The notes beneath the pieces were generated by a model. It made no database searches and was not told the DNA's origin. It was given only the letters and a program-made list of their open reading frames with translations. A DNA stretch of 24,153 nucleotides from a virus: the IMG/VR virus record IMGVR_UViG_3300043464_000291, positions 1 through 24,153 of that record. The stretch is one strand, 5' to 3'. This document shows positions 14,370-22,714 of this stretch, piece after piece (within the stretch, counting starts at the first letter, position 1; the number at the start of each line of letters is the position of its first letter). Position numbers and translations under genes: made by a program.

Positions 14370-14949
14370 CCCGCCTAACATCACCAACATCCCGGCGCCG
14401 CGCGTCCCGTTTATCGACGACCGCACCGGGTTGTTGTCGCGGGAGTGGTATAGGTTTTTCTATAACCTGTTCAATCTGACCGGCGGCGGCGGCAACTGGG
14501 CCTCGCTGCAAGACCTTCAGGTTGGCCCGCCGGGCGCCGACGAGGCGGCGCTTCAGGCGGCGCTCCAAGCCTACATGGACGTAACGCCTCCTGTACAAGC
14601 AGTTCCCCCCACGTTTGACGCAACGGCGCAACTTGCGCCGCCCCCGCCGCAAGCAGTCCCCGCCCCGTTTGACACGCTGGACCCGCCAGCGTTTCAAGAC
14701 GTGCCAGGCCGGTTTATACTTCCCTCCGGCGTAACCCCCGGCGCGTCGCCGTACACGTACCAGAACACGTCCGGGCGCCCTGGCGACATGATTGTTTCAG
14801 GTGGCGCGGTGTCGGCCATAGCTTTTTCACGCGACAACGCAACTTTTTATAGTGTAGGGGTTGTTTCCGGCGTATTTTCTTTATCGGCGTATGACTTTTT
14901 GCGGGTGACGTACACCGTAGCCCCTACAATGACCTTTATCCCCAGGTAG
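14362..14949 (+). CDS. Tail-associated protein (RTGLLSREWYRFF type)
   Basis: A 195-residue protein. I use the ATG at 14362, which overlaps the gp10-type gene by eight bases, rather than the ATG at 14323, which would overlap by 47. The N-terminus (PAPRVPFIDDRTGLLSREWY, then RFFYNLFNLTGGGGNW) is a common start for small virion proteins coded after the gp10-type gene in short-tailed phages. The middle is a long Pro/Ala-rich linker with two similar units (PPVQAVPPTFDA and PPQAVPAPFDT). The last 60 residues are a small beta domain ending VTYTVAPTMTFIPR. A linker-and-knob structure fits an accessory fibre. Exact role unknown. Confidence 0.8.
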   Translation: MPSPPNITNIPAPRVPFIDDRTGLLSREWYRFFYNLFNLTGGGGNWASLQDLQVGPPGADEAALQAALQAYMDVTPPVQAVPPTFDATAQLAPPPPQAVPAPFDTLDPPAFQDVPGRFILPSGVTPGASPYTYQNTSGRPGDMIVSGGAVSAIAFSRDNATFYSVGVVSGVFSLSAYDFLRVTYTVAPTMTFIPR

Positions 14950-14992
14950 ATGCAAGTGACGCGTACCCTCTTGCAACAAAGGATGTTCGACA

Positions 14993-15331
14993 ATGGCCGT
15001 AACCGTAACCGTCCTGATCCCGGCGAAGACCGCCGAAGCCGCGCAGACGACGCAGTACACCTCGACCGGCGTGACAACCATCATCGACAAGTTCACGGCG
15101 ACCAATTACAGCGCCGCAGCCGCGACGATTAGCGTCAATCTGGTCACAGTTGGCGGGTCTGCCGGCAACGACAACCTGATTGTCAAGACCAAGACGTTGC
15201 AGGCCGGCGAGACATACACCTTCCCTGAGATTGTGGGCCAGGTGCTATCCCCTAGCGGGTTTATCTCCACGATTGCCGGCACCGCGTCGGCGATCAACAT
15301 TCGCGCCAGCGGGCGCCAGGTGACGCAGTGA
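14993..15331 (+). CDS. Small beta-sandwich virion protein
   Basis: A 112-residue protein with an AAAGGA ribosome site about ten bases before its ATG. The sequence alternates short strands: TVTVLIPAKTAEAAQTTQYT, TTIIDKFTATNYSAAAATIS, VNLVTVGG, DNLIVKTKTLQAGETYTFPE and INIRASGRQV. This reads as a single small beta-sandwich typical of phage minor structural proteins. It ends in a one-to-four base overlap with the next gene, where the GTG start and the TGA stop share bases. There are no catalytic residues or membrane segments. It could also be a capsid or tail decoration. Confidence 0.75.
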   Translation: MAVTVTVLIPAKTAEAAQTTQYTSTGVTTIIDKFTATNYSAAAATISVNLVTVGGSAGNDNLIVKTKTLQAGETYTFPEIVGQVLSPSGFISTIAGTASAINIRASGRQVTQ

Positions 15332-15795
15332 CCTCAGACGTAATCACGGCGCAGGTTGAGCCTTGGAGCGAGTTTCTTGTTGACGCGGTAGAACTCTTCC
15401 CCGCGCACTGGCAAGAACTGGCGCTGAACAAAGACAAGGTGCCGCTGTCCATGCGGTACGACGTGTACGCGGCCAGCGAGGCCGCCGGCGAACTCCTTGT
15501 CGTGACGCTGCGGCAAGACGCGCGGCTGGTCGGGTATTTCGTCGGGTTTGTCCTTCCCGGCCTGCATTACAGCACCTGCCTGACCCTTCAGATGGACATC
15601 TTCTGGACCCACCCTGACATCCGCGGGCGCATGGAAGGCGTAAAGCTTTTTCGGACGGTAGAAGCTGAGGCCAAGCGCCGAGGCGTCCAGCGCATGTTTT
15701 TTGGGTCTAAATTGCATAAAGACGCTTCCCGGCTGTTTGAGTATTTGAAAATGCAGCCTGTTGAAGTGTATTACACCAAGTGGATTGGAGACTGA
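15328..15795 (+). CDS. GNAT-like N-acetyltransferase coded among virion genes
   Basis: A 155-residue protein with a GTG start at 15328 that overlaps the previous stop. GNAT enzymes move an acetyl group from acetyl-CoA to an amine. The pattern fits: an N-terminal helical part, strands around 55-72 (ELLVVTLRQDARLVGYFVGF), the central strand LQMDIFWTHPDIRG at 86-100, and a CoA-loop-like RGRMEGVKLFRTVEAEAKR at 99-117 with Arg99, Gly100 and Gly104. GVQRMFFGSKLHKDASRLFE and KMQPVEVYYTKWIG close the fold. The loop deviates from the usual Q/R-x-x-G-x-G/A, so activity is uncertain. A related protein in this position is known from other short-tailed phages by my recollection. A possible job is modification of a virion or host protein. 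Confidence 0.75.
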   Translation: MTSDVITAQVEPWSEFLVDAVELFPAHWQELALNKDKVPLSMRYDVYAASEAAGELLVVTLRQDARLVGYFVGFVLPGLHYSTCLTLQMDIFWTHPDIRGRMEGVKLFRTVEAEAKRRGVQRMFFGSKLHKDASRLFEYLKMQPVEVYYTKWIGD

Positions 15796-15799
15796 CGCC

Positions 15800-16573
15800 A
15801 TGGTCGCATCAGCAGCTATTATAGGCGGCGCCGCCTTAGTCGGCACAGCCGGGTCCATGTACGCATCTAACAGAGCGGCAACAGCGCAGAGGAACGCCGC
15901 GCGTGACGCTGCGGCGGCGCAAGAACAAGCGTATGCCCGGCAAGAAGAATTACAGGAGCCGTTTCGTCAAGCCGGGATGGCCGCGCAAAACAGGTACATG
16001 ACGCTGTTAGGGCTACAACTGCCCGAGGGCGCCGAAAATGTGCCGGGGCTAAAAATAGATACTTCGTCGCCTGATTACGGCAAATACGCCCGCGATTTTA
16101 GCATGGCCGATTATCAAGCCGACCCCGGTTACGGGTTCCGCATGAGCGAGGGCATGAAAGCCATTGAACGGTCGGCGGCGGCACGTGGCGGTCTGCTGTC
16201 GGGCGCCACGCTGAAAGGCATTCAACGGTTTGGCCAAGATACGGCGTCAAACGAATATCTGAACGCCTTTAACCGTTACCAGACCAATCGCGCAAACCAA
16301 CTCAACCCGTTGCAAAGCCTATACGGTGGCGGCCAAACTAGCGTTAATGTGTTATCCAACGCGGCAGGGCAAACCGGGCAAGGTATGGCTAATGCTGCGC
16401 TGGCCGGCGGCCAAGCCCGCGCGTCCGGGTACATGAACATGGCCAACGCGCTGAACCAGGGCCTTAGCACCGGCGCCAATCTGTACATGCAGGGGCAGTA
16501 TCTCGGCGGGGTAAACGAGCTTAACGCAGCTAGAACACAGTACTACCGAGGCGGTATGGGCCAAGGCAATTAA
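15800..16573 (+). CDS. DNA ejection protein, P22 gp7-like
   Basis: A 257-residue protein. The ATG at 15800 follows GGAGAC and lies four bases after the upstream stop; an in-frame ATG at 15761 inside the GNAT gene is not preferred. The N-terminus is hydrophobic (SAAIIGGAALVGTAGSMYAS), then a helical Ala/Arg/Gln stretch (AARDAAAAQEQAYARQEELQ). The segment YQADPGYGFRMSEGMKAIER followed by SAAARGGLLSGATLKGIQRF and YLNAFNRYQTNR is the conserved core of phage DNA-transfer proteins. P22 gp7 is about 229 residues. I infer packaging in the head and release into the cell envelope with the genome. The C-terminus is Gly/Asn/Ala-rich. Confidence 0.85.
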   Translation: MVASAAIIGGAALVGTAGSMYASNRAATAQRNAARDAAAAQEQAYARQEELQEPFRQAGMAAQNRYMTLLGLQLPEGAENVPGLKIDTSSPDYGKYARDFSMADYQADPGYGFRMSEGMKAIERSAAARGGLLSGATLKGIQRFGQDTASNEYLNAFNRYQTNRANQLNPLQSLYGGGQTSVNVLSNAAGQTGQGMANAALAGGQARASGYMNMANALNQGLSTGANLYMQGQYLGGVNELNAARTQYYRGGMGQGN

Positions 16574-16584
16574 GGAGATAGCAC

Positions 16585-18099
16585 ATGTCTGGTTCCTTCC
16601 CTCCTTTACCTGAACTCCGGCCTTTTCAGGCTCCTAACCTTGTAGCAATGTCCAGCGCTATGCAGACGCAATCGCTAAACGCGATGCGCGAACAGCAGTT
16701 GATGGGCGACGAGCGCGAAAAGAATGCGCTGCGAGCGTTGTTCGCCGATCCTAATTTCAATCCCGCCGACCCGGCTCAAGGCCGCCGTGTTTTGGAGGCC
16801 GCGCCGCGCAGCGGTCACGCGACCTATTCCGCGCTGTTGCGCGGCTACGCGGACCAACGCGCCGCTGAGGCTTCTGTGCGCGCCGCGGCCGCCTCAGACC
16901 GCGCGGCGGCGCTTTCTGCGCGGCAAGCGCAAGCCGCCGACCTTGATCGGTCGATTAAACTTACCCAATCATTTCGGGATATGCTCCCTACGGCCAATGC
17001 GGAAAACTACCCAACAATTCGCGCGGCGGCAATCGCGGCGGTGCCTTCTTGGGCGCCTTCGTGGCCTGAAACTTACGACGCAAACGCGGTTCGGGCGCTT
17101 ATGCAAAAGGCGGACGACAGCCTTAGAGAACAAGCGGAGCGAAACAAGCCCGCAGCGGACTTTACTCTTAGCCCTGGACAAACTCGTTTCAACGCGGCTG
17201 GCCAACCTATTACCACAGCGCCAGAGCGGCCCGCCCGCGACCCGGCGCGCGAAACCAAAATTCAAGACATCATGGACACTTTTGGCGTTGACCGCCGCAC
17301 AGCGGTAGGCATCGAAAGCGGTGTTTTAAGACCTATCGCGGACCCCGTAACAGGCCAAACTAGGCTGATTGACTTAACTAGTAACACGTTTCGCGAAACT
17401 ACGCCCGCAGCCCCCGCGCCCGCGCCCCCGGCCCCCGCGCCTCTCGTCACCGGTCCCCGCGCGAACATTACCCCGCCCCCTGCGGCGGAACCCGCGCCTG
17501 CCGCCCCGGCGCCTGCGCCTGCGGCGGAAGCCCCGCCGGCGCCAAATCAAACTTTGTACGCATTGGCGCAAAGGCCTCTCACCACCGGCTTAACGCCTGC
17601 GGCGCTGCAATACGGGCAAAATGTGCTGGGACAGTTTGGCGCGAATATCATAGACCCAGAACTTACGGAACGCCGACAAACATTTAGTAACACGCAAGGC
17701 GATTTGATTAGGGCGCTGTCAATAAATCCGCGGTACCCGGTAGATGAAATGAAACGTATCCGCGAAGAAATTAATATCGAACCGCGCGCGTTTACCGACC
17801 CTCAATCTCTTTTGGCCAGAATGCGTAGTGTGGGTAAGTCTTTGCGCACGCGGTTGGCCGACGAAGAACGCGCAGGCGCAGACCCTTTGCTTCCCGTCGA
17901 CGACCGCCGCGCCGCACTTAGGGCGGCCGAAGACATCAGAAACTTTCTTGCCAAACTTGGGGCGCCGGAAGATCAATCTTCGGCGACCGCGCCTGCTGCG
18001 CCGCCTCCGCGCCGTAACGCGCTGAACCGGCGCACACAAACCGGGGCGCAACGTCTTCGATACAACCTTGAGACTGGTGAGTTGGAGCCTGTTCAATGA
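16585..18099 (+). CDS. Putative internal / DNA ejection protein, gp20-like position
   Basis: A 504-residue protein with a strong AAGGAGATA ribosome site. N-terminal text SFPPLPELRPFQAPNLVAMS leads into a long helical Ala/Arg/Gln region (RGYADQRAAEASVRAAAASD). The middle has SPGQTRFNAAGQPITTAPER and FGVDRRTAVGIESGVLRPI. A flexible Pro/Ala linker lies at about 272-320, and the rest is again helical (DEMKRIREEINIEPRAF, RSVGKSLRTRLADEERAG). It lies between the gp7-like and gp16-like genes, where P22 codes gp20 (471 residues), and its end overlaps the next start by four bases. No direct sequence mark proves ejection function, so the call rests on position, size and composition. Confidence 0.72.
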   Translation: MSGSFPPLPELRPFQAPNLVAMSSAMQTQSLNAMREQQLMGDEREKNALRALFADPNFNPADPAQGRRVLEAAPRSGHATYSALLRGYADQRAAEASVRAAAASDRAAALSARQAQAADLDRSIKLTQSFRDMLPTANAENYPTIRAAAIAAVPSWAPSWPETYDANAVRALMQKADDSLREQAERNKPAADFTLSPGQTRFNAAGQPITTAPERPARDPARETKIQDIMDTFGVDRRTAVGIESGVLRPIADPVTGQTRLIDLTSNTFRETTPAAPAPAPPAPAPLVTGPRANITPPPAAEPAPAAPAPAPAAEAPPAPNQTLYALAQRPLTTGLTPAALQYGQNVLGQFGANIIDPELTERRQTFSNTQGDLIRALSINPRYPVDEMKRIREEINIEPRAFTDPQSLLARMRSVGKSLRTRLADEERAGADPLLPVDDRRAALRAAEDIRNFLAKLGAPEDQSSATAPAAPPPRRNALNRRTQTGAQRLRYNLETGELEPVQ

Positions 18100-20873
18100 T
18101 CGAAGTCCAACTGCCGGATGGCCGAGTTATCGAGTTTCCGGCAGGGACTGCGCCGGATGTGATGCGGCGGGTTGCCGCGCAGGCGGCTCAACAGCCGGCA
18201 CCGCCGTCGGGCGAAGGTACGCCCGGCCCTCAACAGGACGGCACCGGGCGCGGCAGCGGGTTTATGCCGTTTTTGAACCGCGGCATAGCGGCACTTGCGG
18301 GCGCGCCAGTGGACATCGCCAACGCAATCATAGGTATGGACCCGCGTTATTTGCCGTTTGGTGTCGGGCGCGCAGCGTCTGCGGCTGGTGCGCGGCCTAT
18401 ACCTGTCAGCGAAACCCCTTTCGGCGGCTCCGCCAGCATTGAAACGGCGCTTGCCGCCGCCGGGCGCCCATTTGGCGCGGAGATGGTGCCGGAGCCGGGG
18501 CAGCAGCCTGAAACCGTTTCTGAGTACGTCGGTCGCGGCGTAGGCGACGCCGCCGGTATGATCATCCCCGGCTACGGCGCGGCCCGCCTTGCCGCCGGCG
18601 CGGCCAGCCCTATTGTAGCCCGCACCGGTCGAAGCGTTTCTAACGCATTTGTCAACGCGCCCGCCCGCACGACCGCGGCGGAACTCACTACCGGCGCAGG
18701 CTCTGGGTACGGCAGGGTGTCGGCCGAAGAGGCTTTCCCAGACGTTCCTAATGTAGGGGCCACAGGGGAACTTGTCGGCGGTCTGGGCACCGGGGCCTTG
18801 TTGCAAGTCCCGCGGTTGCTAAGATACACCCCTGGCGTACCAACGGTGGCAGCAGCGGTCACACCTTTTACGAGAACCGGCGCTGAAGCGCGCGCGGCGG
18901 CGCGGCTTACTTCGCTGGCCGAAGACCCTTTAGCGGCGTCTAGGGCGGCTGACGCGCCTACCATCAGTAACTTAACGCCGGCGCAGCGCACCGGCGAACC
19001 TCGGCTGCTGGCGCTTGAAAAAGCGGTGGCGGGCGAAAACCCTGCTATTGCCAAAGCGCTGCGTGAGCGGGCCGCTGCGGCGCAGGAAACGCTAGATGCA
19101 GAAGCCCGCGCGCTGGGCGGCGACCCCGCCCAAACGCGGGCTTTTTTGGAAGACCGTGTCACACGGCTGACCGACGCGCTCAACACCCGCGTCGAACAGG
19201 CGCAAACGCGGGCCAGAGAGCGCATCGCGGCGCTGGAACCAAACGCCCCTGCCGACGCGGCGTCGCGCATCGCCCGCGAAGAATTTGACAAGGCGTTTGA
19301 GGCTGCGCGCAAGCAAGAAAGCGAATTGTGGGAGGCTATTCCAAAAGACGTAACGATTGACACCGCGCCGCTGTTTCGGCGGTTTGACGCGTTGGTAGCG
19401 GCTACGCCGGTAACAGGGCAGCAAAACATCCCCGCTTACGCGCGTAAATTTTTGAGCGCGGACAGCGCCGACCGTTTAGGCGACACCGCCAGCCCTGCTG
19501 AACTACAAGAGTTGCGGTCAGAACTTCTTGCGTTGCAACGCGCGGCCCGCAAAGCGGGTAACGACAACCAAGCGCGTATTATCCGGCACATTTCCGACGA
19601 CGTTTTAACCACGCTCAACAGTTTGCCGGAGACAGGAGGGCCGTACGACGTAGCCCGCAATTTTAGCCGCAACGTAAACGAGGTATTCCGCGACAGCGCG
19701 GCGGGGGCGCTTGCGCGTAGATCGGGCGCAGGCGAACCAACTATTGCGCCGGAGTTAACACTAGAAAAACTGTTGAAATCTGGCGGTCCAGACGCCGACG
19801 TGGCGGCGCGCGATCTGTTGGCGGCTACTAACAACAGCCCGGCAACACGTCAGGCCATTGAGGATTACCTTACGCGGTCGTTCCGCGACCGCGCAGTGTC
19901 GACCGACGGACGCATTAAAACTGAAAACGCCACCAACTGGATGCGTCGTAACGACGCGCTTTTGCAGCGTTTTCCAGAAGTGCGTAACCGTCTGGCCGAA
20001 ACCGTGTCGGCGCAGAGCCAGGCCGAAACATTGGCCGCCCGGCAGGAAACGGTGGAAAGCGGCCTGCGCCAGCGCAGCGACAAGCGTATGGACAGGCTGC
20101 TTGACCAGCGGCAAGAAAGCGCGGTGGCGCGGTTCCTCAACGCCGAGCCGGGCACAGAGGTAAGCCGCGTGTTTGACGCGGACGACCCAGCGGCGATGGC
20201 AGCGTCATTGCGTCGGTCAGTCGACCGTGACCCGTCAGGTAAAGCCCTTGCTGGTTTGCGCGGGGCGTTTGTCGACAACCTGTTTGCTCGCGCGCGGCAA
20301 ACAACGCCTGACGGGGCGGTGTTCAAAGGCAGCGCGATCATGGACGCGCTGAACGACCCCAAGCAGGCCGCAGCGCTACAAGCTGTGTTTGATGCGCCGG
20401 CCCTCCAGCGGCTCCGGCAAATTGGCACGGAATTGACGGCGCTGGAACGCGCGCGGGGCGCGGGGTCGCTACCCGGCGGTGTCATTGAAGACGCCCCGGC
20501 AAAAGTGCTGAATTTTGTAGCCACCATTCTTGCCGCCCGTTTTGGTGGTCAGTTAGGCGCCAGCACAGGGCTTGCAGGCGGCTTACAGGCCGCAGGAAAA
20601 GCGTCTAGCGCCGCATCTAAGTTTGTCCGTTTCCTTACGGTAGACCGCGCGCAACGCATTTTAAGAGACGCGGTCACCGACCCAGAACTTTTTTCGGCGC
20701 TTATGTCTCCGTTTAGAACATCTCAACAGCAAAACGAGGCAGTTCGTAAATTGCAAGGTTGGATGGCGGGCACCGCAGGCCGGGCAGTTGCCGGTGAGGA
20801 AGAAGACAATCGCCCGCCCAACGCGATGGCCCCTGAAGGGGCGCGCGCCAACGTCAACGCTTTTGTCCGCTAG
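18096..20873 (+). CDS. Large internal / DNA ejection protein, gp16-like position
   Basis: A 925-residue protein starting in a four-base overlap with the previous gene. The first residues, MIEVQLPDGRVIEFPAGTAP followed by DVMRRVAAQ, are a known start of large phage ejection proteins. Residues about 50-260 are Gly/Ala-rich and partly hydrophobic, with SEYVGRGVGDAAGMIIPGYG as a possible membrane-active part. The rest is mostly long charged helices (for example VTRLTDALNTRVEQAQTRAR). P22 gp16 is 609 residues, so this one is clearly longer. There is no lytic transglycosylase motif that I can see. It ends VNAFVR, a string that occurs again near the start of the protein at 22715. I infer that it enters the periplasm or membrane during DNA delivery. 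Confidence 0.8.
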   Translation: MIEVQLPDGRVIEFPAGTAPDVMRRVAAQAAQQPAPPSGEGTPGPQQDGTGRGSGFMPFLNRGIAALAGAPVDIANAIIGMDPRYLPFGVGRAASAAGARPIPVSETPFGGSASIETALAAAGRPFGAEMVPEPGQQPETVSEYVGRGVGDAAGMIIPGYGAARLAAGAASPIVARTGRSVSNAFVNAPARTTAAELTTGAGSGYGRVSAEEAFPDVPNVGATGELVGGLGTGALLQVPRLLRYTPGVPTVAAAVTPFTRTGAEARAAARLTSLAEDPLAASRAADAPTISNLTPAQRTGEPRLLALEKAVAGENPAIAKALRERAAAAQETLDAEARALGGDPAQTRAFLEDRVTRLTDALNTRVEQAQTRARERIAALEPNAPADAASRIAREEFDKAFEAARKQESELWEAIPKDVTIDTAPLFRRFDALVAATPVTGQQNIPAYARKFLSADSADRLGDTASPAELQELRSELLALQRAARKAGNDNQARIIRHISDDVLTTLNSLPETGGPYDVARNFSRNVNEVFRDSAAGALARRSGAGEPTIAPELTLEKLLKSGGPDADVAARDLLAATNNSPATRQAIEDYLTRSFRDRAVSTDGRIKTENATNWMRRNDALLQRFPEVRNRLAETVSAQSQAETLAARQETVESGLRQRSDKRMDRLLDQRQESAVARFLNAEPGTEVSRVFDADDPAAMAASLRRSVDRDPSGKALAGLRGAFVDNLFARARQTTPDGAVFKGSAIMDALNDPKQAAALQAVFDAPALQRLRQIGTELTALERARGAGSLPGGVIEDAPAKVLNFVATILAARFGGQLGASTGLAGGLQAAGKASSAASKFVRFLTVDRAQRILRDAVTDPELFSALMSPFRTSQQQNEAVRKLQGWMAGTAGRAVAGEEEDNRPPNAMAPEGARANVNAFVR

Positions 20874-20882
20874 AGGCCGCCC

Positions 20883-21113
20883 ATGACGCAAGATTTGTAC
20901 AACATCATCGTGGGTATAGCCGGCGCCGCGATTGGTTGGATGATGAAAGTGGTGTGGGAGAGCGTCAGGGCGCTGCAAACCGACATGAAGGCCATTGAGC
21001 GTGAACTGCATACAAGCTACGTCAGCAAGGACGATTACAAGTCAGACGTGCAAGAAATCAAAGAGATGTGCCGGGCCATCTTTGAGCGGCTAGAACGCAA
21101 GGCCGACAAGTAA
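20883..21113 (+). CDS. Small membrane-anchored coiled-coil protein in the lysis cassette
   Basis: A 76-residue protein with one N-terminal membrane helix (residues about 6-24, NIIVGIAGAAIGWMMKVVW) and a charged helical tail that reads as a coiled coil (ALQTDMKAIERELH, then VQEIKEMCRAIFERLERKAD). This resembles the XhlA/holin-accessory layout found at the start of lysis cassettes. AGAGG lies seven bases before the start. The stop overlaps the next ATG by one base. It may help the holin at 21579 or be an inner-membrane spanin substitute. Function inferred. Confidence 0.8.
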   Translation: MTQDLYNIIVGIAGAAIGWMMKVVWESVRALQTDMKAIERELHTSYVSKDDYKSDVQEIKEMCRAIFERLERKADK

Positions 21114-21577
21114 TGGAACTGCCCAAGCTGACGCCTGTTGTGCAGTTTGCGACGGCCAGCTTCGCGCTGGCTGTTGGCGGCTACTCTGCGGGTGAAAAGT
21201 TTGGCTGGTTCAAGAACGAGATTATCGCGTGGGCGCCGGAGCATTTCAGGATCGTCGACACCAAGATTGGCCAGCCCGTTACGGTAACAGTGGCACGGGT
21301 TAAGAAGCGCGACGACTGTTCGGTCGAAGGGTTCGAGGTGACCGTGCGCGACGGCGCTGGTGTCATCCACCAGGCCACGCCAAGCATGACGCGGTTCACC
21401 GGTCCCGCTGGCCCTAAGATCGACACCTTCACCTACCTGCTGGACATTGCCGACAAGGAAACCATCGCCCAAGGACGGGCGACGCTGTTGGCTACCATTA
21501 AGTACAAGTGTCCTGAAGGTGAACGGACTGTCACCTATCCCCGGCACCAGAACCTGACCTTCATGTTGGAGCGATAG
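21113..21577 (+). CDS. Unknown protein with N-terminal membrane anchor and beta domain
   Basis: A 154-residue protein whose ATG overlaps the previous TAA. Residues about 8-26 (PVVQFATASFALAVGGYSA) form a membrane anchor, and the segment up to 45 is aromatic. The remainder alternates strands (QPVTVTVARVKKRD, GFEVTVRDGAGVIHQ, TFTYLLDI, ATLLATIKYKC) and resembles an Ig-like or other beta-sandwich in the periplasm. Two cysteines (69 and 133) could form a disulphide. It lies between a coiled-coil membrane protein and the holin, where phages often keep spanins, but it has no lipobox and no Rz-like coiled coil. I do not recognise the family. Confidence 0.78.
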   Translation: MELPKLTPVVQFATASFALAVGGYSAGEKFGWFKNEIIAWAPEHFRIVDTKIGQPVTVTVARVKKRDDCSVEGFEVTVRDGAGVIHQATPSMTRFTGPAGPKIDTFTYLLDIADKETIAQGRATLLATIKYKCPEGERTVTYPRHQNLTFMLER

Positions 21578-21578
21578 G

Positions 21579-22097
21579 ATGGACCAGCTTCTGAACCTTG
21601 TCCGCACGGTCGCGCCGTCCATCGCCAGCGCCGTCGGTGGCCCTTTGGCCGGCATGGCCACACGCGCCATTTCTGAGGCTCTGCTGGGCAAGCCAGACGG
21701 CACCGAGGCCGAACTGACCGAGGCTGCGGCCAAGGCCACACCGGAGCAGCTTCTGGCGCTGAAAACCGCCGAGCAGGACTTCGCGGTCAAGATGCGCGAG
21801 TTGGACATCGACCTAGAACGCATCGCCAACGCCGACCGTGACAGCGCCCGCAACCGCGAGGTCGCGGCGAAGGATTGGACCCCGCGCATTTTGGCTGGGC
21901 TAATCACAGCGGGGTACTTCGGCGCCCTGTTCTACATGCTGCAAAACGGCTTGCCGCAGCACGGCGGGTCTGAGGCCTTGTTGATCATGCTGGGCACTCT
22001 TGGCACGGCTTGGGGCGGCGTTGTAGCGTACTACTTTGGCAGCAGCGCCGGCAGTAAAGAGAAGACCGACGCGATGAATAGGATGGCTCGCAGGTGA
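21579..22097 (+). CDS. Holin, GTA three-helix type
   Basis: A 172-residue membrane protein that I assign to the 3TM holin family known from gene-transfer agents and phages. It permits timed release of the endolysin through the inner membrane. The N-terminus (NLVRTVAPSIASAVGGPLAG, MATRAISEALLG) is an amphipathic or hydrophobic helix. A charged Ala/Glu helical part follows (about 42-100), then two clear membrane helices at about 103-122 (PRILAGLITAGYFGALFYML) and 131-153 (SEALLIMLGTLGTAWGGVVA with YYFGSS). The KDWTPR start of the second helix and the SSAGSKEKTD end are typical. It overlaps the endolysin start by four bases, so the two are translated together. Confidence 0.88.
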   Translation: MDQLLNLVRTVAPSIASAVGGPLAGMATRAISEALLGKPDGTEAELTEAAAKATPEQLLALKTAEQDFAVKMRELDIDLERIANADRDSARNREVAAKDWTPRILAGLITAGYFGALFYMLQNGLPQHGGSEALLIMLGTLGTAWGGVVAYYFGSSAGSKEKTDAMNRMARR

Positions 22098-22705
22098 TCA
22101 CTTCCAAGTTAATGCAGGGTTTGGGTTGGACCGATCCGGTCGAATGGGCCGCGGTGCTGAACGACGCCTGCAACCGCCACGGCATCATCACATCCAAGCG
22201 CGTCGCCATGTTCCTGGCCAACACGGGCCACGAGAGCAACGGCGGCCGCGCCATCCGCGAGAACTTGAACTACAAGCCCTCTGCGCTGGTGGCGCAGTGG
22301 CCCAAGTACTTCTCGCCCGAATACGCCGAAGAGGTGGGCCGCACGGACGCGCACCCGGCGGATCAAAAGGCTATTGCCGAGGCGGCCTACGGCGGACGCA
22401 TGGGGAACAAGAATCCCGGCGACGGCTGGCGCTTCATCGGCCGCGGGCTGATGCAGACGACCGGGCGGTACAACTACGAAAAGCTGGCGCAGACCATGGG
22501 TATGCTGGTAGATGATCTGCCAAGCTGGATCGAAACCAAGGAAGGCGCCGCCGAGAGCGCGGCGTTCTACTGGGCCGCCAACGGCTGCAACGAACTGGCC
22601 GACGCTGACGCGCTGGACAAGTGCCGGCAGCGGATCAACGGCGGCCTGATCGGCATAGTGGACGTGCGCGAGCGGTATGTTAAGGCGCTGGGCTTGTTGA
22701 CGTAG
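22094..22705 (+). CDS. Endolysin, GH19 chitinase-like muramidase
   Basis: A 203-residue peptidoglycan hydrolase for host lysis. GTG at 22094 overlaps the holin stop; the in-frame ATG at 22112 would remove six residues of the usual MITxxLxQ start, so GTG is favoured. Glycoside hydrolase family 19 marks are clear: AMFLANTGHESNGGRAIREN with the likely acid Glu47 (in GHES) and the second Glu56, AYGGRMGN at 98-105, GWRFIGRGLMQTTGRYNYEK at 111-130 and the late FYWAANGCNELAD with Trp160. There is no signal peptide and no wall-binding domain, so export must depend on the holin. Confidence 0.94.
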   Translation: MITSKLMQGLGWTDPVEWAAVLNDACNRHGIITSKRVAMFLANTGHESNGGRAIRENLNYKPSALVAQWPKYFSPEYAEEVGRTDAHPADQKAIAEAAYGGRMGNKNPGDGWRFIGRGLMQTTGRYNYEKLAQTMGMLVDDLPSWIETKEGAAESAAFYWAANGCNELADADALDKCRQRINGGLIGIVDVRERYVKALGLLT

Positions 22706-22714
22706 GAGCCGACG

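Noticed and set aside
14951-14975. Inverted repeat TGCAAG...CTTGCA between two small virion genes
   Set aside because: A six-base stem with a 13-base loop and no T-run is weak. It is expected by chance in this much sequence.
17400-17540. Repeating C- and G-rich string that looked like a repeat array
   Set aside because: It is the coding sequence for a Pro/Ala linker in one frame. Units vary and there are no spacers, so it is not a CRISPR array.
18572-19429. Long - strand frame opposite the gp16-like gene (also at 18093-18806 and 19865-20527)
   Set aside because: The products are Ala/Ser/Arg-rich low-complexity text with no ribosome sites and no operon context. The + strand frame is continuous and has a recognisable start.
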